DNA from: Morinoia aosen
Taxonomy: Eukaryota > Arthropoda > Malacostraca > Amphipoda > Talitridae
Direction: 5' to 3'
Assembly (NCBI GenBank): GCA_030386875.1
Contig: CM059575.1
Coordinates: 52,420,859-52,484,858 of the forward strand
DNA: 64,000 bases
In this document: positions 11,510 through 22,133 of the stretch, piece after piece
How the letters are laid out: every line of letters starts with the position of its first letter
Numbering within the stretch: position 1 is the first letter of the stretch
Translations under genes and position numbers: made by a program
Notes under the pieces: model-generated
What the model saw: the letters and a program-made list of their open reading frames with translations, nothing else
What the model was told of the DNA's origin: nothing
Database searches by the model: none

Positions 11510-12530
11510 ATTTTTTTCAGTATAACTTTATTTCCACGTCTCCTAATTTGCAACACGTACTCTCTCAGAGCGCTCTCGTTGTACAACTGATTTTATTTCG
11601 TTAACTCCACCAAAACTGCTCGAAAAGGGCTGACCTTTTTTTCGCGTGCACCAATAGAGCTCTTCTAAATTCAGACGTAAGTGTCCAAAATCCCTTTTGT
11701 GCCTTACTTTTACCATTTCATTGGCGTTCTGCCCTTTTTGAACCTTCTGTCTCAAAGCATCCGTGTTCCTTATTGGTAGTAAGCCCTTCTGACGAGGACG
11801 TGGTCGACTCCGCCCTTTTTAAGTGATGCTGAGATCTTAATCCGCGAGTTTCGCCGTTAAAGCTTATCCCCTTCTTTTCATTTCCGACACTCTAACAGGT
11901 GGTGTTTGTTTTTGGATTTGAGCTGGCTAGGCTGTTCGCCTCGAGGGTGCCCCATAAATTTGGGTGCGCTTGACATCTGCCAGTATACACTGCCCATGGC
12001 TCTTCAGAATAGCCTTACCGCAAAATTCTTTCAAAGAACATGTGGACTCGACCAATCTTTGTACTGCTGAATGCGAATCTTACAATGTTTTACAAAACGC
12101 GAAGCAAAACCCAATAAAGTACACAATGTAGCGAAAAATTGCGTCGAATTCTCCAAAATACACAATTACAATTTTCCCTAATTCTCAAAAAAAAATCACA
12201 CAATCAAATCTTTCCTAACATTCTTATTTTTTCCTGAATAACATTGAAAACTATTTATATGACAGGTTATTTCGTGCCTGGTTGAAATGTTTTTTCTAAA
12301 TTGCTTTAAAACAGTTGCTTTTAAATTGATTAAAATATTATTTGAAACAGTCAGTTTCATTATTGTGTCCTATGTCACTGAATTTTTTTTTATTACGTGT
12401 TATGGCAGCTATCAAGTTAGTAGGAGAAAGAAAAAGAAAAGAAATAAGAAAACCCGTTTATTTTCAAAAAAGTTGATACATGAGATGCATGACAATATAT
12501 TGGGTTTTAAAACTTCCTTATATTAGACGT
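11510..12530. other. Unassigned sequence
   Basis: Short open frames at 11543-11755 (minus) and 12287-12526 (plus) show no recognisable motif. An A-rich block at 12420-12520 (AAGAAAAAGAAAAG followed by a TTGATACATGA block) recurs in diverged form at 12717-12800, about 300 bp later. It belongs to the repeat structure that follows. Confidence 0.4.
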
Positions 12531-13245
12531 CTTTAGACAAACGTACCACACGAGGCGTCCTAATAGACAAACCACACGAGGTGTACTACCAGACAAACCA
12601 CACGAGGTGTACTAATGCACAAACCACACGAGGTGTACTAATAGACAAACCACACGAGGGTTAACCTCCATTTATGGTGGTGAACCTGGCGGAAGTTTAT
12701 GGTGGTGACCATTTATGAAAAAAGAAAAAAAAAGAAAAAATGTTTATTTCCAAGTTGTCACATGAAATACATGCCAACATATTGGCTTTTAAAAGTTTCT
12801 TAAATATAGGGCATCCTAAAACAAATGTTCCATACGAGGAGAACTAATTGACAAACCATCCGAGGTGTACAAGTAGATGAGCCATACGAGGCATAATAAT
12901 AGACAAACTATACGAGGTGTACTGATAGACAAACTGTCAGAGGTGTACAAGTAGATAGACCATACGAGGCATATTAATTGACAAAATATGCGAGACGTAC
13001 TAATAGACAAACCATTCGTGGTGTGCTAGTAGTCTAACAAAAGTTCTATACTAGGAGTACTAATTGACAAACCATCCGAGGTGTACAAATAGATAAGCCA
13101 TACGAGGCATAATAATAATAGGCAAACGATACGAGGTGTACTAATAGACAAGCTATCAGAGGTGTACAAAATAGATAGACCATACGAGGCATATTAATAG
13201 ACAAAATATACGAGGCGTACTAATAGACAAACCACACGTGGCTTG
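12531..13245 (+). repeat. About 26-bp minisatellite, interrupted
   Basis: Diverged units of the form AGACAAACCACACGAGGTGT plus TACTAAT are seen at about 12531-12660 and again at 12830-13020 and 13030-13245. The intervening part (12660-12800) holds GGTGGTGAACCTGGCGG-like and TTTATGGTGGTGACC blocks. Open frames across the array (12816-13010 and 13156-13341, minus) are read-through of the repeat and not genes. Confidence 0.8.
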
Positions 13246-14686
13246 CCAATAGTCTATCTCTGTCAAGGGTAGTTGAATGAGAAATGAAAGATATGCCCTA
13301 AAAATATGCAAAGCCCTATCACCACCAAAAACATATTTCATATCTTCTCGATATTCACCACATCATGCGGACATGGGTACATGGGATAAAATAGAGATAC
13401 AGTGTAAGCCGGTTACCACTCATGATTGACAAATATCTACAAAATATTGGTAGAAATGGGTAAACAAACATATATTCAATATCAAAATTCATAGCTTGTA
13501 CAACATACGGACAGAAAGATAATTTTACTACGATTCATATGCTCAAATTGCACTTTATTTCATTAATTATATTTGACATTAATCCGATTCACAGAAATGC
13601 CCTCTGGGGAAGTGATAGATCTATTTTTGAATCATTTCGCTATTGCAATAAAATTTATTAACCGAATGGTTTTTGCGTAAAGAAATGAAATAGAAACATG
13701 TATATCTATTTATGTAGATACATATATATACCTACACACGTACACACACATATTAATATATATACTTATTGAAAATAAAATATTAGAAAAAAATACATAT
13801 ATAAGATAAAAGATAGAAGCAACCTACCATCTACTACACAGAAAATGACAGCTGAGCTCACAGTAACCCTAAGAAAATTTTCGCAAAAAATTAACTAAAA
13901 GGAAGAGAAGACTTTAAAAAACATAAAAATGAGCTGTTTTTTAATTTCTTCACAGAAATTTTTAAGAAAAATCAGGTTATAGTCAAGAAGCAACACGACT
14001 CTTCAGCATTATACGGACATGTGTACGTGGGATAAAATGGAGTAACATTGTGGCCGGATATCACATCTGAGTGGAGAATATTCACAAAATTGGCACATAT
14101 AGGAAGATTAGGCCTTGATCCAAAATGATAATTTTGATTACAGAAATTTAGAGTTTTTTCCGATTTGAAAGTTCAGTGCTAGTGTGCGCTGAAACGCACG
14201 GAAAAAAATAAAAAAAAAGACTTAATGCAATGCTTAAATTACCTCTTTCCCCCCAGCTCAGCCGAAAATCGATTGAAAGCATCTTCGAGAAATGATTTTG
14301 AAATAGCGAGACAACGTTAGCCAAAAATTTAATTCATTATAAACTTTGCACAACCCTCACATCTATAAACCTGTTTATTGGTGTACACACAAAATGTATT
14401 TCATGGTATATTTGTCATACGGACGTAAAATATTAATTAATACAGAAAAGAGAATGAAATAACAAAATAAAGATGAGGAAATACTCCTAATTATGGAAAG
14501 AACGTTCGTTCTGCTGCACTGAACTGACGGCTGTGGTGCTCATTGTTGTCGACAGAAATAAGTAAGATGAATATACGAATCGCTTAGCAAAGGTAAAATG
14601 AAATAGTTTCTAAATTTCTAACAGAAATTTCAGGAAAAATTAAAATTTCTGATAGATGGGAAGTTCACACCGAGATGCTGCAGGCC
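13246..14686. other. Unassigned AT-rich sequence with diverged direct repeats
   Basis: A block near 13368 (CGGACATGGGTACATGGGAT) recurs near 14014 as CGGACATGTGTACGTGGGAT. The ATTCACAAAAT and TCTACAAAAT blocks downstream also recur, giving a period of about 645 bp. The 3' untranslated region of the adjacent minus-strand LINE probably lies in the right-hand part. There is no coding capacity. Confidence 0.4.
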
Positions 14687-15434
14687 CTATGACAGAGATG
14701 CAAAATGACGTGACACATTTACTCTAAATTCTTTTCCAGTTTTAGAGTTTTTGATATGCTGGGGAAGCTTGTTCCACAAAAAAGCTCCAGAAACTGAGAG
14801 AGCTTTTTGTCCCACGTTAGATGAACGGTAACTGACTAAAACATCGTTCCTCCGGTTTGGTCTTTCGTTTGGGATATTAGATGGAAAAAATTTTACCACC
14901 TCTGCATTACTTTGGGGGAGGTACAGAGAGGAGAATACTCGTCGTGCTTTCTGGATCATGAATCTGTTCGGTATTGGGATCCAGTCGAGTTTTCTTATAA
15001 GAGGGGTGACATGATCGTATTTATTGAAATTTCCTTTGCATACCACTTTGGCGGCGAAGTTTACACATTTTTGCAACTCTTCCTGACGACATTTAGGTAA
15101 GTCTCCCCACACAAGACTGCAGTAGTCCAGACGCGATAAAACTAAAGACTGAATCACTAATAATCTAGATTTTTCGTCAAGTGTGTTCTTTATACGATGA
15201 AAGAACATTAAGGTTCCGTTAATTTTGTTGCACATTGTTTCGACGTGTGAATTGAAAGTCATATTTTTGTCAAACCAAACACCCAGATTTTTAACCTTAT
15301 CGACTGGTTTAATTGTATCGTCTCCAAATGTTAGCTGGAATGGTGGTAAATTTTCAGTCGCGTTCTTTGATCCAAAAATAATGCATTGCGTTTTACTAGC
15401 GTTAAGTTTGAGGCTATTATGGTCATAACACAAT
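14687..15434 (-). pseudogene. LINE element 1 reverse transcriptase, C-terminal half
   Basis: The minus-strand frame starts at the insertion boundary (15434) and ends at a stop at 14687-14689. The track of open sequence extends to 15472 only because it runs into the BEL LTR, so those first residues are not LINE. It reads through CIIFGSKNA, the KVKNLGVWFDKNMTFNSHVE thumb block, and the LSRLDYCSLVWGDLP and FAAKVV region. It ends in SGAFLWNKLPQHIKNSKT, the usual C-terminal block of Jockey and CR1-group proteins. It is intact as far as it goes but detached from its catalytic core by the insertion. Confidence 0.85.
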
Positions 15435-15450
15435 ATAAGAAATTTAGTTT

Positions 15451-15470
15451 GACGGCGCATCTGCGCCGTC
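15451..15470. other. Perfect hairpin near the BEL LTR start
   Basis: GACGGCGCA and TGCGCCGTC form a 9-bp stem with a 2-base loop, 16 bases inside the LTR. The same hairpin is at 23562-23581 in the 3' LTR. It could be a terminator, dimer or packaging signal, but nothing here decides which. Confidence 0.6.
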
Positions 15471-15535
15471 ATTTGTCCCGCGCGCGGTTCAGACGCTACT
15501 TCGGTAGCATGTTTCTAACATGAGACAGATGCGAT

Positions 15536-16701
15536 CATGGAGCTAGGATATATGGAAGGAGCATAGCCGTCTGAGAAGAGAACCAGTTTTTGAGATTTCT
15601 TCCATGTCTGTGGTAACCAACAGCCGTCTCGCAAGTGTGACGTCAGCACGGAAGCCAGTTACCTCCTGACTACGCTGGGATGTGCACACGCTCGCTGAAT
15701 GCTCTTCCAGCTATTGAGTTAATCGTCAACCATTAATTTCGGATTCTAAGACTCCGAAAGATAATAAATTGTGTTTCCTCACTTGAGGACACTTAATAAT
15801 ATCAAAATTACTAGCGAAGATACATTTAGAGTTTAAAACTATAAAGATTACAGGCCCTTGAATATAACAAATTAGAGAGCGACTTGCACGCGCACCTCAT
15901 CCTTCGATTAGTGGAGCAGTACTAATCTCATGGAGCTAGGATATACTGGAGGGAGCATAGCCGATTCCAATCGGGTTCAAATTAGCTGCAAAAGTTGGGA
16001 GACTGGGGCATTGGCAAGGCCCCACACGTGAGCCAACAACAGACGCTTGGCTAAAGTTGGCTCCTCCTCGCCTCCTCACCTCTTCTACGATTCGCCCTCC
16101 CATTTTCCAAAGCAAGATTAGTACTGCTCTACAAATCGAAGGATGAGGTGCGCGTGCAAGTCGCTCTCTAATTTGTTATATTCAAGGGCCTGTAATCTTT
16201 ATAGTTTTAAACTCTAAATGTATCTTCGCTAGTAGTTTTGATATTATTAAGTGTCCTCAAGTGAGGAAACACAATTTATTATCTTTCGGAGTCTTAGAAT
16301 CCGAAATTAATGGTTGACGATTAACTCAACAGCTGGAAGAGCATTCAGCGAGCGTGTGCACATCCCAGCGTAGTCAGGAGGTAACTGGCTTCCGTGCTGA
16401 CGTCACACTTGCGAGACGGCTATTGGTTACCACAGACATGGGAGAAATCTCAAAAACTGGTTCTCTTCTCAGACGGCTATGCTCCCTCCATATATCCTAG
16501 CTCCATGACTAATCTTGCTTTGGAAAATGGGAGGGCGAATCGTAGAAGAGGTGAGGAGGCGAGGAGGAGCCAACTTTAGCCAAGCGTCTGTGGTTGGCTC
16601 ACGTGTGGGGCCTTGCCAATGCCCCAGTCTCCCAACTTTTGCAGCTAATTTGAACCCGATTGGAATCGGCTATGCTCCCTCCAGTATATCCTAGCTCCAT
16701 G
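15536..16701. mobile_element. hAT-like MITE, outer copy (579 bp plus nested copy)
   Basis: Termini CATGGAGCTAGGATATA and its reverse complement are flanked by the 8-bp TSD GATGCGAT (15528-15535 and 16702-16709). The inverted ends extend about 35 bp. Discounting the nested copy and one copy of its TSD leaves 393 + 186 = 579 bp. The 8-bp duplication suggests mobilisation by a hAT transposase. No coding capacity. Confidence 0.9.
15929..16507. mobile_element. hAT-like MITE, inner copy inserted in reverse into its twin
   Basis: Same 17-base termini and exactly 579 bp, flanked by its own 8-bp TSD ACTAATCT (15921-15928 and 16508-16515). Its sequence is the reverse complement of the outer copy with only scattered differences. 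The inverted segments therefore interleave, which is what a reversed self-insertion at an off-centre position produces. Confidence 0.9.
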
Positions 16702-17326
16702 GATGCGATCGACACCCTGGATAAGCAGGACTGAAGTGACGGCAGCCCCGTGTTAGGGAGGCGGCGCGGTGTTCTTAGTGCAGCAAGTGGCAGTGGCTGA
16801 GGTTCCTTCATCTTCCTAAAATCTAACTTCAACTATCGTTGTGTTGGTGTGCCTGTGACCTGTTTAAGTTATTTCTTTGATTGTCAGGGTTCACGTTTAA
16901 TTATTCACTGCAGGCTCACCTTAGTACGTCTGGGGAACATCCTCCATCGGTGAATTTAGCATAGTTTGTTTGGGGTCTAGTAGGGTTAGAGTGGAGGATT
17001 AGGTTTCTTTCTCTCTAGCTTTTTCCTAAGCAGATGAACATTCAACTGTTCTTCCTGTCCTTACGGTGAGCCTGACTACCACTATCCCCTCATCTTTGAT
17101 AGGGTTTCAAATTTCTCTAACCTCTGAAAGTGGCGTTCCTAGGCCCACTGGGCTGAATCAATCAGCTTAGGTGAGTTGTGCCCTAGTTTTGTGAGGTCGT
17201 GCTCAAATATTGCTCTAATCGTTTCACACTATTTAACCCACGATGTGCTACCTAGGCGCCAATTAACGGATTAACTCTTCAACAGTATCTCCTACATCAT
17301 TCCACTGGTCAAGCTGCCGCTGCCGC

Positions 17327-17464
17327 GTGTACTACTGCTACTGCTGCCGCGTGTACAACTGCTACTGCTGCCGCGTGTACTACTGCTACTGCTGCCGCGT
17401 GTACTACTGCTACTGCTGCCGCATGTACTACTGCTAGTGCTGCCGCGTGTACTACTGCTACTGC
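17327..17464 (+). repeat. 24-bp tandem repeat in the BEL 5' LTR, 5 full units
   Basis: Units of the form GTGTACTACTGC plus TACTGCTGCCGC. Serine-rich or cysteine/tyrosine-rich open frames across it are repeat read-through and not genes. Confidence 0.9.
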
Positions 17465-17848
17465 AACAGTCTCTACCGCTGCGGCCATTGATGCAGTTTC
17501 TACTGTTGCCCTTTCTGCTCTGATAGAAGCGGGCTCGTACCTGAACTCTTGTGGCCCTGTTCAGAGACCTCAAGTTGCCGGCTCTGCACTACCTTGGTTA
17601 TGCGAGCTGCTGCCGTCCTGCTATGTCTCGTCGTCGCTCTCATTGCGTTTTTTTGTTCTTGTTGAATTGCGTTCAGTTAAAATTAACTTCTAACAATAAT
17701 TGTTCTTGTTCAACTTAAAATTTCATTTAGTTTAACAAAAGAACTACAATGTCGAATAAAAAGTAAATGCTTCGCTGGATAAGCGTTAAAATCCTTATTA
17801 TTACCTTTACTACTATTGTGTAAGGTTGCCACGGAAAAATTCCTTACA

Positions 17849-18071
17849 TAATAATATACTAAGCTGATTGTTTGTTGATCATCGTTCCAATTTGGGGCGA
17901 TCTGTTCAATTTAGGTTACTCAACAGAATAGCATTCGTCGATGCTGCCTCTCTAATTTATCTGCAGTGGCCGAGACTTTAACCTTGCGTCTATTTTCAGC
18001 AGTCGACCCTCTCCTCCCACATTTATTACTGTATTGCGCACTTTGTTCTGTCTAATTTTTTATTTTCCGGT
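17849..18071 (+). other. BEL leader
   Basis: Sequence between the 5' LTR and the gag-pol ATG. No clear TGG-type primer-binding site was seen next to the LTR. Confidence 0.5.
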
Positions 18072-21000
18072 ATGGAGAAGCTTGTGCGTAAGCGCGCTGC
18101 TCTGAAGCGGAAGGTGACGTCAATGCTTGCGGATGCGGAGCGGGAAGACTGTTCCGCAGCTCTGATAGAGGTGTGTCAATCGCAGGTCCAGACGCTCATG
18201 CAGACCATTGCCGACATCGATGAAGAAGTCACCAATCATCTTCTTGCCGGTGAGTCAAAAGATGATCAAGATAAAATCAATCAGGAAATGGACGGTCAAG
18301 CTTCATATTCCACCGAAGTGAATTTAAGATTGAAATTGCTAGTGGAGCCAAGCAAGTTGCCTGAGCGTGTAGAGGCTGCCGCTGGCAAAGATATTAAATT
18401 ACCTCAAGTAAGTTTAGACTCCTTTAGTGGAGAAGGAACATCTGTGCTAAAGTTTCACTCCTTTATAACGAAGTTTCGCAGTATTTTAGATTGTCGTAGT
18501 GGACTTTCACCTGCCGCGAAGCTGACATATTTGAAGAGTTGCCTTAGGGGCTACGCTTTGAAGCTCGTTGAGCATTTAACCTTGATAGATGACAACTACG
18601 ATTTAGCGTTGAAATTGCTAGAGCAGGAATTCTTGAACAAAGATTCTTTAATTGACCAGCTAATTAAAAAGTTGCTAGATTTGAAATGCAAGTATGATAT
18701 TACCTACCATGAAACTCGCATTTACGTAACCACCGTGAGGAGTATAATAGCAGACCTGAAGCTTTACGGGTGTGACGTTCTTGGCGAGAACGCTGCATTA
18801 ACTATTGTTAGTTCCTTGACATTCTCTAAATTACCAGTTAACTTTAAGCACGAGCTAGCTAGAAAACTAGGCACGAGCTACCCCACCATGTATCAACTGT
18901 TTGAAAACTATGTCAGTGTTATTGAGATATTGACTTTGAAGGTTCGTGCTGATAAAGCTGGATCTGAATTTAGTGCAGTTGGAGCAGTCCCCCGTAGGTC
19001 GGAGGGTTTTGGTAGAGATGCTCGGAAAGAGGGTCAGAAGCCTAAATCTGTATTCACCAACCCTTCTGTAACATTATCAGCGGAGAAACGCTCCTGTAAA
19101 TTTTGCAGTAGCGCTAACCATAGCATGTTGAACTGTTCAGCTTATCCATCTCATAGGGCTAGAGTGGATAGATGTGTGGAATTGAAATTGTGTACTAATT
19201 GCACCAGTTCCAAACATGAACAGACAAATTGTCATAATACTCTGAACTACCCGTGTAGATTTTGCAAGCGTCGAATTCATATTTCTGCTATGTGCGAGAA
19301 ATTTGTTGAACCTGCAATACAATCTAACGTGTGCTTACATGCATCCCTTGATAGAAATTCTGTTTACATTTTGCCTACTATTTCAGTTCCTGTCACAAAG
19401 GGTAAATTTACATCTGTTGCCCGTATGCTCATAGACACTGGGTCTCAGAGATCTTATATCTCAAGTAAAATGCTTGGACGTATTAACTTTCCAAGTGATC
19501 GTAGGAAGACTCCTTATACCGTGAAAACTTTTCTTGATCATGGTGTAAAATACTTTTCGGAGGTGAGCCTTCAGCTAACCCTCTGTGATAGGAATTGGCA
19601 GCTGCCTATACTTGTCGACGATGATTTTGAAATGTCATTTTCTGTACCTTTCCTAGATCAAGCTTTAGAGAATTTGAGGGACTTTGATTTGGCCGATGCG
19701 GGATTGTGTGACGGCCAGGTTCAAGAGTCAGTTGTGCAAATTGATGGCATACTAGGGGTTGATATGCTACCCTACGTGGCTCCCTTCAAGGTAATTTCTT
19801 GTTTAAATGGCGTTGCGATTTCGATAGGAACGAAGGTGGTTCCGTTCGGTAGTGTGGAAAACTTCTTATCGCGTGAGCAGGCTCGCAGTATGTACAAGAG
19901 TTTATTGGGTACTAATTCTGAGCACAGTGCTTGTATAAATTTTATCCTCGACCCTAAACCTAAATGTCCCGACCCTATAGTTGATGTCCTAAAGGACAGC
20001 AGTGTTGAGGGTAATCTAGAAAATCTCTTCCGATTAGAAACGATAGGCATTTCAGAGCATGAGGAGTTTTCTCCTGACGATATTGCCGCTGTTAACCAGT
20101 TTCGGGAAAATATTAAATTCATTGATGGCAAGTATTATGTGAAACTGTTGTGGAAAGACGAAATCAAAGACGTCCCTTCCAACTTTGCAATTGCACATGC
20201 CGTACTTTTGAGAGTAATAGATAGGCTCAATAAGAAGGGATTATTTGATCAATACGATGAAATCTTGCAGGAGCAATTAGACGATGGTGTCTTAGAAGAA
20301 ATATCTTTAGAAAATTTTTCTGGAGATGAGGTTTTCATCCCTCATAGGGAAGTAGTCAAGACCGATGAGTCTTGTACTCAGAAGGTTAGGCCGGTCCTCA
20401 ATTGTTCCCTTAAAGTGAAAGACTCTCCTTCTTTGAATGAAGCCTCCTTCCCAGGTGTAGATTTGATGTCTAACCTATTTAATATTCTCCTCAGAATTAG
20501 ACACGATAAATACTTGATGATGGCAGATGTCAAGCGGGCTTTTCTTCAAATAAAGTTGATTGATAACTTTGATAGGAACAAGTTCTGTATACTCTGGGTG
20601 CGGAATGGCAAGGTGGTAGCTTACCGCTACACTTCAATCGTTTTCGGCTACATAGCTAGCCCGTTCATACTCAATTTTGTCATAAAACACCATGCTGCTA
20701 AATATCCAGACGATTTGTGTTCTTATTTTCTGAATAATTGCTTATATGTAGATAACTTGTACCTTACTGGCAACAACCCGTTGCAGCTTCACGGTCTGTA
20801 CAAGGTTGCCTTTCAACGCCTCTCTGAAGGTAATTTTTTGCTTCGCTCATGGGCGTCAAATTCTCCCGAGCTCACAGAGGCCTTTGAAACTGAAGAGGTA
20901 GCAGCCTCTCATAAGGGACTGCAGAAGGTATTAGGATACTCCTTCAACCCAGTCAATGATTGTCTTTCTGTTGCTTTTGAGCCTAGTATTGATAAGGAGG

Positions 21001-22133
21001 AAAAGGTCACAAAGAGGAACATTTTGTCAAATTTGTTCAAATGTTTTAATCCGTTGGGCTTCGTAAATCCAATTATAGTTAAGGGTAAGTCTCTTCTGAG
21101 AGACGTATGGAAATCTACAGTAGCATGGGACGATGAATTGCCCGAAGATTTGACGCAGAAATGGCTTGTGTTACAGGAAGAACTGAAATGTTTAAGTTCA
21201 TTCCAGTTCGATCGTCAGGCTTTAATCACTGGCGAAGAAGTAGAACTAACTGTTTTTACTGACGCGTCGAAAACTAATTATGGATTCAATATTTATTCTG
21301 TCACTTCCAGAGAGCAAGGAAAAACTTCCAGGTTGCTCTTTAGCAAGACCAAGGTAGCTCCTCTTAAAACTCGGAGTTTGCCGACGCTGGAGCTTTTAGC
21401 AATATTCTTAGCAATGAAGAGTTTGATGTCTGTGGTGGCTGCCTTGGATGGGGTTAAAATTACTCGCCTTGTAGTTGCTGTCGATTCTCAAATTGCTCTG
21501 TCTTGGGTTCTCAATGAAAAAATTAAATCCAAAAATGTGTTCGCCAACAACAGAGTTAAAGATATTTGTAATTTCAGGCGGGTACTGAAAGAAAACTATA
21601 ACCTGTCATGTGAATTTCGCTATGTTCCGCCAGCTAATAATCCCGCTGAGCTCCTAACTAGGGGAGTCAGCATTAAAGAGTTCGAAAAGTTGTTTGCCTT
21701 CTGGCAGTGTGGACCACAATTCATTTTGGAACCATCTGAGTGGCCTTCATCAGAGTTGCTTAGCCTATCTGATGCAAATAAGCAGGTTGTTAGCAATGTA
21801 GTAGTAGCAGCTGCTCCTGTAGACTCGTTACCTGAATCTGTGATTGATTGTAAGAAGTATTCTGATTTAGATAAATTACTTTCCCTCACCGCTAGTTTGT
21901 ACAAATTCATTAGCTCCCTTCGTACAAAGAAGTCAGACAGAGTGAAGAATTTGACATTGGCGCGCGAATACTGGCTGAAGTACGAACAAGCTCATCATTA
22001 CGCTAGAGAGCTTGCTTTCTTAAAGAGTGGTGATGATTCTCAATCGATTCCCTCCTTGGTAAATGACTTGAATTTGTTCTTGGACCCACGCGGGATTATC
22101 CGCTCTAGAGGGAGGTTAATTAAGCAAATGTGA
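18072..22133 (+). CDS. BEL/Pao Gag-Pol (gag, protease, reverse transcriptase, RNase H)
   Basis: The 1,353-residue frame starts at an ATG after the leader. Residues about 110-290 match the DUF1759 gag region (LPQVSLDSFSGEGTSVLKF). Residues about 335-415 hold Cys/His knuckles (CKFCSSANHSMLNC, then CTNCTSSKHEQTNC). Protease has the active Asp in MLIDTGSQ near residue 454. Reverse transcriptase has MMADVKRAFLQIKL near 815 and YVDN near 891, where BEL elements usually carry YVDD, so the second catalytic Asp of that box is replaced by Asn. The A17/RNase H part begins FTDASK near 1062. The frame closes at 22131-22133, just before integrase, at a tandem TTAATTAA (22116-22123). In these elements one polyprotein is normally cut by its own protease, so the break separates integrase. 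Transcription would start in the LTR. Confidence 0.9.
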   Translation: MEKLVRKRAALKRKVTSMLADAEREDCSAALIEVCQSQVQTLMQTIADIDEEVTNHLLAGESKDDQDKINQEMDGQASYSTEVNLRLKLLVEPSKLPERVEAAAGKDIKLPQVSLDSFSGEGTSVLKFHSFITKFRSILDCRSGLSPAAKLTYLKSCLRGYALKLVEHLTLIDDNYDLALKLLEQEFLNKDSLIDQLIKKLLDLKCKYDITYHETRIYVTTVRSIIADLKLYGCDVLGENAALTIVSSLTFSKLPVNFKHELARKLGTSYPTMYQLFENYVSVIEILTLKVRADKAGSEFSAVGAVPRRSEGFGRDARKEGQKPKSVFTNPSVTLSAEKRSCKFCSSANHSMLNCSAYPSHRARVDRCVELKLCTNCTSSKHEQTNCHNTLNYPCRFCKRRIHISAMCEKFVEPAIQSNVCLHASLDRNSVYILPTISVPVTKGKFTSVARMLIDTGSQRSYISSKMLGRINFPSDRRKTPYTVKTFLDHGVKYFSEVSLQLTLCDRNWQLPILVDDDFEMSFSVPFLDQALENLRDFDLADAGLCDGQVQESVVQIDGILGVDMLPYVAPFKVISCLNGVAISIGTKVVPFGSVENFLSREQARSMYKSLLGTNSEHSACINFILDPKPKCPDPIVDVLKDSSVEGNLENLFRLETIGISEHEEFSPDDIAAVNQFRENIKFIDGKYYVKLLWKDEIKDVPSNFAIAHAVLLRVIDRLNKKGLFDQYDEILQEQLDDGVLEEISLENFSGDEVFIPHREVVKTDESCTQKVRPVLNCSLKVKDSPSLNEASFPGVDLMSNLFNILLRIRHDKYLMMADVKRAFLQIKLIDNFDRNKFCILWVRNGKVVAYRYTSIVFGYIASPFILNFVIKHHAAKYPDDLCSYFLNNCLYVDNLYLTGNNPLQLHGLYKVAFQRLSEGNFLLRSWASNSPELTEAFETEEVAASHKGLQKVLGYSFNPVNDCLSVAFEPSIDKEEKVTKRNILSNLFKCFNPLGFVNPIIVKGKSLLRDVWKSTVAWDDELPEDLTQKWLVLQEELKCLSSFQFDRQALITGEEVELTVFTDASKTNYGFNIYSVTSREQGKTSRLLFSKTKVAPLKTRSLPTLELLAIFLAMKSLMSVVAALDGVKITRLVVAVDSQIALSWVLNEKIKSKNVFANNRVKDICNFRRVLKENYNLSCEFRYVPPANNPAELLTRGVSIKEFEKLFAFWQCGPQFILEPSEWPSSELLSLSDANKQVVSNVVVAAAPVDSLPESVIDCKKYSDLDKLLSLTASLYKFISSLRTKKSDRVKNLTLAREYWLKYEQAHHYARELAFLKSGDDSQSIPSLVNDLNLFLDPRGIIRSRGRLIKQM

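Larger units (their letters stand above)
15435..17848 (+). repeat. BEL 5' LTR, interrupted by nested MITEs
   Basis: Starts ATAAGAAATTTAG and ends CCTTACA. It is 2,414 bp as it stands and 1,240 bp once the MITE (1,166 bp) and its duplicated 8 bp are discounted. The remaining 144-bp shortfall against the 3' LTR equals six 24-bp repeat units. Confidence 0.9.

Noticed and set aside
15430..15472. Met-initiated start of the LINE C-terminal frame at 15472
   Set aside because: The first residues are encoded by the BEL LTR. The LINE sequence begins at the insertion boundary.
16599..16832. 77-residue minus-strand frame and 16394-16579 plus-strand frame
   Set aside because: They span the MITE and LTR boundary and exist only because of the insertion.
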